This document shows positions 10,784 to 19,409 of a stretch of 35,597 nucleotides of DNA, piece after piece; within the stretch, counting starts at the first letter, position 1, and every line of letters begins with the position of its first letter. The DNA is from Methanomicrobiales archaeon. Its GTDB lineage: Archaea; Halobacteriota; Methanomicrobia; Methanomicrobiales; Methanoculleaceae. A model generated the notes under the pieces. The model was given only the letters and a program-made list of their open reading frames with translations. It ran no database searches and had not been told where the DNA came from. The position numbers and the translations under genes are program-made. The stretch is from positions 1 to 35,597 of the forward strand of contig JAAYND010000017.1 in assembly GCA_012521035.1 (NCBI GenBank), in the 5' to 3' direction.

Positions 10784-13036
10784 ATGAGCGGGACGGACGA
10801 ACAATTCCGTGCCCGCCTCCTTGAGACGTTCCGGGAGGAGGCGGACGAATATCTCGAAGCTATCACGAGGGGGTTGATCGATCTCGAGAAGACCGGACTC
10901 ACGCCTGATCTGGTCGAGTCAGTCTACCGGAGGATCCATAGCCTGAAAGGTGCTTCACGGGCGGTCAACCTCCGGGAGATCGAGTCCCTCTGCCAGAACC
11001 TCGAGACCGTCTTCTCCCTCGTGAAACGGGGTGAGTACACCCCCCTGGTGGACGACTACGATCTCTTTCATGAGACACTCGCGGTCATAAAGGCGCTTCT
11101 CCAGGGCGAGCGACCCGGGACGCCGGTAGCGGAGATCATCAGGAGGCTCCGGACCCTCCCTGACAGGAAGGGGCCGGCCAGCGATGACCCGGATCGCGGG
11201 GATCTCCATGCACCGAAGACTGCCGGCGCCCGTGAGACCGGATCAGTGTTAGATCAGGGCACGGTGCGGGTCGCAGCCCACAGGCTCGACCAGCTCGCCG
11301 CCGGGGCCGACAGTCTTCTCACGACACAGATCTTTCTTTCGCACCGTATACGCGAACTCGAGGAGATGGCCACCCGTTTCACCCTCTGGCAGTGGAGCCA
11401 CTCCCAGGTCTTCAGCGACCTGAACCTGATCCGCAGGAAGGCCTTCGGCGAGGAGAGGACGATGCTGCCCTACGACATGGTTCTGCCGCTCCAGCGGGTG
11501 GTCGAGCTCCTGGAGCACAACAGGGAGTTTGGAACCTACCTGCAGCACGACCTTGCGGCACACCTGCGGGCTATGGAGGTCGATCAGGCGGCGCTAAAAG
11601 CGAGCATCTCAAAGATCTCCGACCTGGTCCACGACGCCGCGCTGCTGCCGGCATCGAGCATGCTCGCGCCGTTCTCTGTGTTTGTGAGAGAGGTCTCCCG
11701 CACATCCGGGAAGTCCGTCGACTTCACGATCGAGGGAGGGGAGATCGAGGTGGATCGGCGTATACTCGATGCGCTGAAAGAGCCCATCATGCACCTGATC
11801 CGGAACAGCATCGATCACGGGATCGAGGACCCCGGAACCAGGGTATCCCGGGGCAAGCCTCCCACAGGAACACTCCGGATCCGGGTCTATCCCCGCTCCG
11901 GCAGCAGGGTCGGCTTTGAGGTGACCGATGACGGCGCCGGCATCGACAGCAGCGCTATCCGGAGGACCGCCGTCGAGGACGGAGTGATAACGAAGGAGGA
12001 GGATGCAGCCCTCACGGACAGCGAAGCGATCTGGCTCATATTCCAGTCAGGATTAACGACGAGCCAGGTCGTCACCGACCTCTCGGGGAGGGGACTCGGG
12101 CTTGCGATCGTCGAGGATACTATATCACGCCTCGGGGGACAGGTGACGGTATCCTCAACCCCCGGCAGGGGAACCACCATCACCTTCTCCGTCCCGGTGA
12201 GGAAGGCCACCCTCAGGGGTCTCCTCGTCCGCTCCGGGAGGCAGACCTACGCCCTCCCCATGCAACAGGTGAAGCGGGTTCTCCGGGTGCGCCCCGATTC
12301 TCTGGTTATCGCCCGTGACCGGCCGACGATCCGGTTCGCCGGGGAGACGATCGAGGTTGTTAGACTTACCGATATCCTGAACGTCCCTCTCTCGGGACCG
12401 CTACCCGATGAGACGCGACCGGCCCCCCTCGTCATCATAGCATACGGGGCGGGGCAGATCGCCTGTATGGTCGATGAGGTGCTCCGTGTGCAGGAGATCG
12501 TCGTCCGGCCGCTCGGGAGCCAGCTTCGCTCCGTTCGGAGGATCGACGGGGCCGTGATCCTCGGGGACGGGAGCGTGGCGCTCGTCCTCGATCCCCTGGA
12601 ACTGATCCAGGACGCGATGCTGGCGAGTCGACCGGCACAGAATATCCCTGTCCGGGGGGAGGGTGGGCGGATCCTCGTCGTTGAGGACTCGGTTACATCG
12701 CGGATCCTTCTCCAGACGATACTTGAGGAGGCCGGATATCAGGTGGAGAGCGCTGTCGACGGCATAGATGCATTCGCAAGGCTTAAGCAGCATGAGTTTG
12801 ATATGGTCGTTTCAGATGTGGATATGTCCCGGATGAACGGTTTTACGCTCACCGAGAAGATACGTGCCGAAGGCCGGCAGTTTGCCGGGATCCGGGTGGC
12901 GCTGGTCACCTCGCTCGACTCGCCCGAGGACCGGGAGCGGGGGAGAGCGGTCGGGGCTGATGCCTACATCGTCAAGAGCAGTTTCAATACAGAGGATTTT
13001 CTTGAGACAGTGCGTCGCCTTATGCGCCGCCGCTGA
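10784..13036 (+). CDS. cheA: CheA-type hybrid kinase: Hpt - dimerisation - HATPase - CheW - REC
   Basis: 750 aa; Hpt YRRIHSLKGASRAVNL, HATPase HLIRNSIDHGIEDPGTR ... GRGLGLAIVEDTISRLGG, CheW region LVRSGRQTYALPMQQVKRVL, C-terminal receiver ILVVEDSVTSRILLQTILEEAGY...VSDVDMSRMNGF...VKSS. Confidence 0.93.
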   Translation: MSGTDEQFRARLLETFREEADEYLEAITRGLIDLEKTGLTPDLVESVYRRIHSLKGASRAVNLREIESLCQNLETVFSLVKRGEYTPLVDDYDLFHETLAVIKALLQGERPGTPVAEIIRRLRTLPDRKGPASDDPDRGDLHAPKTAGARETGSVLDQGTVRVAAHRLDQLAAGADSLLTTQIFLSHRIRELEEMATRFTLWQWSHSQVFSDLNLIRRKAFGEERTMLPYDMVLPLQRVVELLEHNREFGTYLQHDLAAHLRAMEVDQAALKASISKISDLVHDAALLPASSMLAPFSVFVREVSRTSGKSVDFTIEGGEIEVDRRILDALKEPIMHLIRNSIDHGIEDPGTRVSRGKPPTGTLRIRVYPRSGSRVGFEVTDDGAGIDSSAIRRTAVEDGVITKEEDAALTDSEAIWLIFQSGLTTSQVVTDLSGRGLGLAIVEDTISRLGGQVTVSSTPGRGTTITFSVPVRKATLRGLLVRSGRQTYALPMQQVKRVLRVRPDSLVIARDRPTIRFAGETIEVVRLTDILNVPLSGPLPDETRPAPLVIIAYGAGQIACMVDEVLRVQEIVVRPLGSQLRSVRRIDGAVILGDGSVALVLDPLELIQDAMLASRPAQNIPVRGEGGRILVVEDSVTSRILLQTILEEAGYQVESAVDGIDAFARLKQHEFDMVVSDVDMSRMNGFTLTEKIRAEGRQFAGIRVALVTSLDSPEDRERGRAVGADAYIVKSSFNTEDFLETVRRLMRRR

Positions 13037-14376
13037 TGGAGAGGTGCGATGATATGGAAGGTATACAGAATAGAAAAGGAATGAGCGCTCTGGTGGTAGA
13101 GGATAGCCGGACGCAGGCAGAGCTCATCCGCCACATTCTTGAGAAGGACGGATACGATGTCACCCTCGCCGAGGATGGGGTCAGGGCGATACAGCGGATA
13201 GAGGAGAGCCGGCCTGATATCGTCCTCTCCGACATCTTGATGCCCAACATGGATGGGTATGAACTCTGCCGCCAGATCAAGCAGAATTTCCCGGAGATCC
13301 CGGTCATCCTGGTCACAAACCTCTTTGACCCCGCCGATGTGATGAAGGGGCTTGCATCCGGGGCTGATAGTTTCATAGTCAAACCCGTCGATCCGGAGCT
13401 CGTCTACTCCCAGATCGAGGCTGTCCTCCGGACGGCAAGAGAACCCGACCCGGATGGCGCTCAGCCCGCAGAACTGGAGATCCCGTTCGCCGGCAGCACC
13501 TACACCATCACCGCCGGGAGACTCAGGATTGTAAACACCCTTCTCTCGACCTACACCGTCGCGGTGGCGAAGAACACCGAACTCCAGGAGGCACAGGAAC
13601 AGCTCCACGCCTTAAACGATCGGCTCAAGGAGGCCGTCGAGGATCTCTCGCGCACGAACGAGAGGCTTGCGGCGGAGAACCAGGAGCGGAGGCGCGTCGA
13701 GAAGGCGCTCGCGGATGCGAACCGGAAACTCCAGCTCATGGCGAATATCACCCGTCATGACCTCTTAAATCAGCTCGCGGCGCTCTGGGGGTACCTCGAC
13801 CTGGCCCGGGCGATGCGCGAGACAGAACCGACGGCCGCCTGGAATAACGTCGAGAGCGCCGGCAAGATTGCAAACCGGATCAGTAACACCGTCCAGTTCA
13901 CCGCCGAGTACCAGAAGATCGGGTCCGCATCCCCCACCTGGCAGGAGATCCAGGCGCTCGTGAAACGATCGGAGCAGTATATATCGCTGGATCAGGTAAC
14001 CCTCAAAAACGCTGTTCCCGAGAGAGTGGAGATCTACGCCGACCCGCTCATCGAGAAGGTCTTCTCAAACCTCATCGAGAACGCGCTACGTTATGGGAAA
14101 ACAACCACCTCCATCACCTTCAGCCTCAGGCGGGATGGGGATGCCTGGATCATCATCTGCGAGGATGACGGAACAGGTATCCCCTATGATGAGAAAGAGA
14201 AGATCTTTACCTACGCACACGGCATGAACACCGGGCTCGGTCTCTTCCTCGCACGCGAGATCCTCGCCATCACCGGCATCACCATCCGGGAGACGGGAAA
14301 ACCGGGGAGGGGTGCGCGGTTCGAACTTCTCTGCCCGGCAGGGGTGATCCGTGCTCCTGAACAGAACTCCGGGTGA
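13036..14376 (+). CDS. Response regulator - histidine kinase (REC-HisKA-HATPase)
   Basis: REC ALVVEDSRTQAELIRHILEKDGY...VLSDILMPNMDGYELC; H-box ITRHDLLNQLAALWGYLDL (His codon 13756-13758); N-box VFSNLIENALRYG; G-boxes EDDGTGIP, GLGLFLAREIL. Starts 1 nt overlapping the cheA stop. Confidence 0.9.
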   Translation: MERCDDMEGIQNRKGMSALVVEDSRTQAELIRHILEKDGYDVTLAEDGVRAIQRIEESRPDIVLSDILMPNMDGYELCRQIKQNFPEIPVILVTNLFDPADVMKGLASGADSFIVKPVDPELVYSQIEAVLRTAREPDPDGAQPAELEIPFAGSTYTITAGRLRIVNTLLSTYTVAVAKNTELQEAQEQLHALNDRLKEAVEDLSRTNERLAAENQERRRVEKALADANRKLQLMANITRHDLLNQLAALWGYLDLARAMRETEPTAAWNNVESAGKIANRISNTVQFTAEYQKIGSASPTWQEIQALVKRSEQYISLDQVTLKNAVPERVEIYADPLIEKVFSNLIENALRYGKTTTSITFSLRRDGDAWIIICEDDGTGIPYDEKEKIFTYAHGMNTGLGLFLAREILAITGITIRETGKPGRGARFELLCPAGVIRAPEQNSG

Positions 14377-14400
14377 GCATACCCCGTCGCAGGTGACCCC

Positions 14401-15801
14401 ATGAGTACCGGAGACCGATTCACCACGTTCTTTGCCTGCAGGAGGAACCGTGTCGCGGCTGTCATCGGACTGACCGCGCTGACCCTCGGCGGGAGCCTGG
14501 TTGGCATGCTCCTCGGCATCCCGGCGAGTCTCCTCCCCGCCCTCCCGCTCAGCATACCGATCATCCTTGCGAGCTACTGGTATCCGCGCCGCGGTGTCCT
14601 CTTCTCCACCGGAACCGCGGCCGCCTACGTCGCCATGGCGTATATCTTCTCTCCGCCCGTCGCCCGGCTTGCGCTCAGCGTCCTCCCCCGCGCGGCCATC
14701 CTGATCCTGGTCGGCTGCGTGGTCGCGTTCCTCTCGATGAGACTCCGGGAGTCCGAGCAGCAGATGAACCAGATCATCGAGTTCCTGCCTGATGCGACCT
14801 TCGCTATCGATCTCAATGGGAGGGTCATCGCCTGGAACCGTGCTATTGAGGAGATGACCGGGGTGAAGAAGGACGCCATGCTCGGCCGCGCCGATCGCGA
14901 GTATGCCCTGCCGTTCTTTGGAGAACGTCGGGCGCTGCTCGCCGATCTGGTCATCAGAGGTGATGCAGGGGCTGATCTCCCATCGGTCAGGAGGGTGGGG
15001 GATGTCCTCATATCAGAGGCCCACACACCCCGTCTCCGGGGCGGTCGGGGGGCACACATAAGGTTCGCGACGACCGCGCTCCTCGACTACGAGGGGAGGG
15101 TTGCAGGAGCCATCGAGTCCATCCGGGATATCACCGATGAGGTCATGATGGAAGGGGCGCTCCAGAATACCGGTCGCCAGCTCAACACCCTCTCGGGGAT
15201 CCTCCGCACCGATCTCTCAAACAGACTTGCAGTCCTCTATGGTCATCTCTCGGTGGGTGTGATGAAGTTCGATGACCCCGCAGTCCTCTCGTATATCAGC
15301 GACCTTGAGGATGCTGCAAACGGTATCAGGCGACAGATAGAGATCTCCCGTGACTTCCGCGACATCGGGACATCGCCGCCGGCATGGATGCCTGTGCAGG
15401 CGACCGTCATGAACGCGGCGAGTACCCTCTCATTCGGTGACGTCTCCCTCGAAGCATGGACAGAGAGGCTTGAGATCTTCGCCGATCTGCACCTTGAGAC
15501 GGTCTTTACCCACCTCTTCGAGAACTCGCTCGCCCCGGCGACGGGCGCGACCCGGATCATTGTCACCTACCACCTGCGCCCGGAGGGTTGCGCAATCATC
15601 GTCGAGGACGACGGGACCGGTATCCCTGATGAGATGAAAGGAGGGCTCTTCATCCAGAAGGAAGACGGCTACGGGCGGGGCCTCTTCCTCGCCCACGAGA
15701 TCCTCGCAATCACCTCCATCACCATCCGCGAGACGGGGAGGTTCGGGACAGGGGCGAGGTTCGAGCTTCTCGTGCCTCAAGAGGGATACAGGATCGTCTG
15801 A
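14401..15801 (+). CDS. Membrane PAS-domain histidine kinase-like protein with degenerate H-box
   Basis: N-terminal hydrophobic helices; PAS ATFAIDLNGRVIAWNRAIEEMTGVKKDAMLGR; HATPase EDDGTGIPDEMKGG...GRGLFLAHEILAITSI; region aligning to the neighbour's H-box reads GILRTDLSNRLAVLYGHLSV. Confidence 0.85.
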   Translation: MSTGDRFTTFFACRRNRVAAVIGLTALTLGGSLVGMLLGIPASLLPALPLSIPIILASYWYPRRGVLFSTGTAAAYVAMAYIFSPPVARLALSVLPRAAILILVGCVVAFLSMRLRESEQQMNQIIEFLPDATFAIDLNGRVIAWNRAIEEMTGVKKDAMLGRADREYALPFFGERRALLADLVIRGDAGADLPSVRRVGDVLISEAHTPRLRGGRGAHIRFATTALLDYEGRVAGAIESIRDITDEVMMEGALQNTGRQLNTLSGILRTDLSNRLAVLYGHLSVGVMKFDDPAVLSYISDLEDAANGIRRQIEISRDFRDIGTSPPAWMPVQATVMNAASTLSFGDVSLEAWTERLEIFADLHLETVFTHLFENSLAPATGATRIIVTYHLRPEGCAIIVEDDGTGIPDEMKGGLFIQKEDGYGRGLFLAHEILAITSITIRETGRFGTGARFELLVPQEGYRIV

Positions 15802-16610
15802 TGAGACTGGCGCTCCGCCTCTCGTACTTCGGGGACGGTTTCTTCGGCTCGCAGATGCAGCCCGGACTCCGCACCGTGGAGGGCGAGTTCATAGCGGCCT
15901 GCAGGCGTCTGGATCTCTTCACTGACTGGCGGGAGGCGGGGTACTCCATGGCCGGCCGCACAGATCGCGGGGTGCATGCCCGGTGCCAGGTCTGCTCGTT
16001 CTCCACCGGTGAGCCGGATCGGGCGATCCGGGCACTGAACCGGGTGCTCCCGGGGGATATCTGGTGCACGGCATGGGCGGATGTGCCGGCGGGGTTTCAC
16101 CCGCGCTACGATGCCGTATCGCGAACCTACCGCTACTACTTCTTCCCGGCCCCGGGCGATACCACTCTCATGCACGAGGCAGCAGAGAGGTTTGTCGGCC
16201 GGCATGACTTCTCGGCGTTCGCCCGTGCCGGCGACCGGAACCCCGAACGGGAGGTGCTCTCTGCACGGGTCTTTGAGAGCGGGCGGTTCGCTGTCTTCGA
16301 GGTGACCGGAGCGAGTTTTCTCTGGAATATGGTCCGGGGTATGGCGACGGCGCTTGACCGGGTGGGGAGGGGCGAGATGGATCCGGAGGAGATAGCCCGC
16401 CTCCTCACCGATCCACCCGTTCAAAGGCTCCCGGCGGCGCCCCCGGAGGGGCTTGTGCTCCAGGATATCGACTACGGGATCTCCTTTACACCGCTCCCGA
16501 CTGATGAGAAGGACCGGGGATACCGGGCCAGTCGACGCTACAACTACCACACCATCATGGCTGAGGTAGCAGCACTCCTTGCCCCGGAGGATGAAAAACT
16601 ACACGGCTGA
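15801..16610 (+). CDS. truA: tRNA pseudouridine synthase A
   Basis: RLALRLSYFGDGFFGSQMQPGLRTVEGEF, catalytic AGRTDRGVHA, FSAFARAGDRNPEREV; ATG overlaps the previous stop (tgATGa). Confidence 0.93.
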   Translation: MRLALRLSYFGDGFFGSQMQPGLRTVEGEFIAACRRLDLFTDWREAGYSMAGRTDRGVHARCQVCSFSTGEPDRAIRALNRVLPGDIWCTAWADVPAGFHPRYDAVSRTYRYYFFPAPGDTTLMHEAAERFVGRHDFSAFARAGDRNPEREVLSARVFESGRFAVFEVTGASFLWNMVRGMATALDRVGRGEMDPEEIARLLTDPPVQRLPAAPPEGLVLQDIDYGISFTPLPTDEKDRGYRASRRYNYHTIMAEVAALLAPEDEKLHG

Positions 16611-17008
16611 GGTGGAGTGCGGGTCCAAATATATTATATATTAGTATCGGATGAGGCAGGATACTACAGGGCATGCACAGGTAAAAGATTCTTTTCGTTC
16701 TCGCTATGAATAAAGAATTTCACGTGAGGCGGCGGATCATCCCGGGGAGGTGCGGCAGGCGAAATCAGTTTTCCTGCCCTCCAACAGAAATAACTTAACT
16801 TAAATGTTACGGTTGTTGAGGTTCGATGAGAGTGGATCCTTTGAGGATCAGAGCGCCCGGATCATCCCATCAACGATCAATGCATGATCTCCATTCTCAC
16901 CCCCTCTCCCACAACATTTAAATGAGCGGAGAATGGAATAGAAGCCTGGATGTTAATTAAATTAATTTAGTACATCTTATTTGTTAACTGTTTTAGTTTA
17001 ATAATAAC

Positions 17009-17021
17009 CTATTAATATATC
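17009..17021 (+). promoter_or_regulatory. Putative archaeal TATA element for the polysaccharide operon
   Basis: ctATTAATATATcc at the end of a ~400 bp AT-rich gap, about 45-50 nt upstream of ATG 17063. Confidence 0.45.
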
Positions 17022-17062
17022 CCTGCACAGTCCCGCTTCAGTACGTCAAGAGGGGAAAGTGA

Positions 17063-18217
17063 ATGTACGACAGGGATCCGGTTCCCGGGGGACCATCCAC
17101 TCATCAGAGCGGATGGTTCACTGGAGAAATAGCTGTGCCATTACCACAGTGCAGAGATGCAGAGATAGACAGGTGGATCGAACAAAACACCGACTACAAC
17201 CTCGATCAGGAGAACCAGATGCATGTCCCTGCTCTCCGATGTGAGGTACAGGAGCAGATCAACCCTCTACGAGCGCCGGCAGTCACCGGGTACCGGCGGA
17301 TGGTGAACGAAGCCGTTGAATCTGCCTCCGCCCGATCCCGCCGGCCGGGCAACAAAAGAACACTTGCAGCGATCCCCTGCTTCAACGAAGAGGTTGCCAT
17401 CGGTTCAGTCGTCCTGATGGCCCGATCGCACGTCGATGAGGTTCTCGTGATAGATGACGGGTGTACAGACAATACCGTGAAGGTCGCCCGGGACGCCGGA
17501 GCGACCGTGGTCTCTCACGGGACCCGGATAGGAAAAGGAAGGGGGATAAAGAGTGCTCTTGAGTATGCAGTCAGGTACGATTACGACTGCCTGGTCTTTA
17601 TGGATGGGGACGGCCAGCACAACCCCGATGAGATACCTGTCCTGATTGAACCTATCCTCTCCGGTAATGCTGATCTCGTCATCGGGTTTCGAACCCTCGA
17701 TCAGATGCCCAGATATCGGAGATTCGGGAGGATGGTGCTCGATATCGCCTCCAGCAATGGCAGTTCGATCACAGACTCGCAGTGTGGATTCCGGGCACTG
17801 GGCAGGAAGAGCATGGAATCGATGAACAGTACGTTGAAGAGGGATGACTTCTCGATCGAGTCAGAGATGCTCATGGTCGCGCAGAAAAATCATCTCCGTA
17901 TCAATGAAACGCCGATCAACTGCAGGTATGGTGATTTTGATACATCTACGATGAATCCGGTATCCCATGGGATAGAGGTACTTGGATCAATACTCTGGCT
18001 CACGGCAGAGAGAAGACCCCTCTTAAACATCGGCCTGCCCGGGCTTGTTGTGATGCTTGCAGGCGTATACTTTGCACTCCAATTTCTCCAGGAATTTGCC
18101 GAAACCGGCATCCTCCCGATCGGGCGGGGCATGCTCGCATCACTCCTCCTGATCCCGGGGGCTACCATCCTCACAGCAGGTCTGGTGCTTGCTCTCGCCG
18201 CAAGAATGCGGGGGTGA
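17063..18217 (+). CDS. Glycosyltransferase family 2 (dolichol-phosphate mannosyltransferase-like) with C-terminal TM helices
   Basis: GT-A core: RTLAAIPCFNEEVAIGSVVLMARSHVDEVLVIDDGCTDNTVKVARDAGA, VFMDGDGQHNPDEIP, DSQCGFRALGRKSME; C-terminal hydrophobic segments. Confidence 0.9.
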   Translation: MYDRDPVPGGPSTHQSGWFTGEIAVPLPQCRDAEIDRWIEQNTDYNLDQENQMHVPALRCEVQEQINPLRAPAVTGYRRMVNEAVESASARSRRPGNKRTLAAIPCFNEEVAIGSVVLMARSHVDEVLVIDDGCTDNTVKVARDAGATVVSHGTRIGKGRGIKSALEYAVRYDYDCLVFMDGDGQHNPDEIPVLIEPILSGNADLVIGFRTLDQMPRYRRFGRMVLDIASSNGSSITDSQCGFRALGRKSMESMNSTLKRDDFSIESEMLMVAQKNHLRINETPINCRYGDFDTSTMNPVSHGIEVLGSILWLTAERRPLLNIGLPGLVVMLAGVYFALQFLQEFAETGILPIGRGMLASLLLIPGATILTAGLVLALAARMRG

Positions 18218-18220
18218 GGT

Positions 18221-18250
18221 GAATGAAGGAGGGTGCGGAATGATCGGAAT
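18221..18250 (+). repeat. Direct repeat copy 1 (RBS + start codon segment)
   Basis: GAATGAAGGAGGGTGCGGAATGATCGGAAT; 29/30 identical to 18292-18321. Confidence 0.9.
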
Positions 18251-18314
18251 CACCGACTGTCCGTACTGCATGTGGAGTCGGATGATGAGGAGAATGAAGG
18301 AGGATGCGGAATGA
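18240..18314 (+). CDS. Candidate 24-codon leader ORF overlapping the wecB start
   Basis: ATG 18240: MIGITDCPYCMWSRMMRRMKEDAE*, preceded by AAGGAGGG; its TGA (18312-18314) overlaps the wecB ATG (18311-18313) as ATGA. Confidence 0.4.
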   Translation: MIGITDCPYCMWSRMMRRMKEDAE

Positions 18315-18321
18315 TCGGAAT
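18292..18321 (+). repeat. Direct repeat copy 2 (contains the actual wecB start)
   Basis: GAATGAAGGAGGATGCGGAATGATCGGAAT; 71 nt downstream of copy 1. Confidence 0.9.
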
Positions 18322-19390
18322 ACTGCTCGGCACGCGACCCGAGATCATCAAGATGTCTCCAATAATCAGGGAGTGTGAGCGAAGGGATCTTGACTACTTT
18401 ATACTCCACACGGGGCAGCACTACTCCTACGAGATGGATCGGGTCTTCTTTGAAGAACTCGAACTGCCTGACCCCGACTACAACCTCGACGTGGGTTCCG
18501 GAACCCATGCGGGCCAGACGGCGAAGATTATGGCGGGCGTCGAGGATGTTCTGATAAAGGAGTCCCCCGGGATAGTCCTTGTCCAGGGGGACACAAACAC
18601 CGTCATGGCCGGGGCCCTCGCGGCGTCAAAACTTCATATACGGGTGGGCCACGTCGAGGCAGGTCTCCGGAGTTTCAACCGCCGGATGCCGGAGGAGATC
18701 AACCGGGTCGTCACCGATCACATATCGGATTATCTCTTTGCACCGACAGAGAACGCCCGGATGAACCTCCTCGCAGAGGGCATCGATGATAAAAAGATCT
18801 GTGTTACCGGAAATACCGTCGTCGATGCGGTGTACCAGAGCCTCGAGATCGCGAAGAAGCGGGCCGACACCCTCAAAGACCTCGATCTCGAGCCCCGTAA
18901 CTACTTCCTCGTCACCGCCCACCGGCAGGAGAACGTGGACAACCGGGCCCGGCTCAGGGGGATCTTAGAAGGACTTATCGAGGTGCAGAAGGAGTTCCCC
19001 CTGCCGGTCGTCTTCCCCGTCCATCCAAGGACCGAGAAGCGGATTAAAGAGCTGGGAATCGAGGTCAACGGACTGAACCTGACAAAACCCTTCGGGTTCC
19101 TGGAGTTCCTGCAACTTGAATCGCAGGCGAAACTCGTTTTGACCGATTCCGGCGGTGTCCAGGAAGAGACCTGTATACTCGGTGTTCCGTGCGCCACGAT
19201 GCGTTACGATACGGAACGGCCGGAGACGCTGGACGTCGGATCGAACATCCTGGTCGGCACCGATGCAGAGACGATCCTCGAGGGAGTCCGCTCCGCAGCC
19301 GCCCGAAAACAGAGCTGGAAGAACCCGTACGGGGACGGGATCGCCGGAAAAATGATCGTGATGGTCTGTACCGCAGCACGAACCCAATAA
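18311..19390 (+). CDS. wecB: UDP-N-acetylglucosamine 2-epimerase (non-hydrolysing)
   Basis: MIGILLGTRPEIIKMSPIIRECERRDLDYFILHTGQHYSYEMD, VQGDTNTVMAGALAASKLHIRVGHVEAGLRS, LTDSGGVQEETCILGVPCATMRYDTERPET. Track ORF begins at 18233 but ATG 18311 starts the conserved protein. Confidence 0.95.
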   Translation: MIGILLGTRPEIIKMSPIIRECERRDLDYFILHTGQHYSYEMDRVFFEELELPDPDYNLDVGSGTHAGQTAKIMAGVEDVLIKESPGIVLVQGDTNTVMAGALAASKLHIRVGHVEAGLRSFNRRMPEEINRVVTDHISDYLFAPTENARMNLLAEGIDDKKICVTGNTVVDAVYQSLEIAKKRADTLKDLDLEPRNYFLVTAHRQENVDNRARLRGILEGLIEVQKEFPLPVVFPVHPRTEKRIKELGIEVNGLNLTKPFGFLEFLQLESQAKLVLTDSGGVQEETCILGVPCATMRYDTERPETLDVGSNILVGTDAETILEGVRSAAARKQSWKNPYGDGIAGKMIVMVCTAARTQ

Positions 19391-19409
19391 CTATCAGGGG
19401 AAGACATCT

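Noticed and set aside
16836-16850. Short palindrome GATCCT-TTG-AGGATC in the AT-rich gap
   Set aside because: Only 6 bp per arm, expected by chance at this length; no repeated copy nearby.
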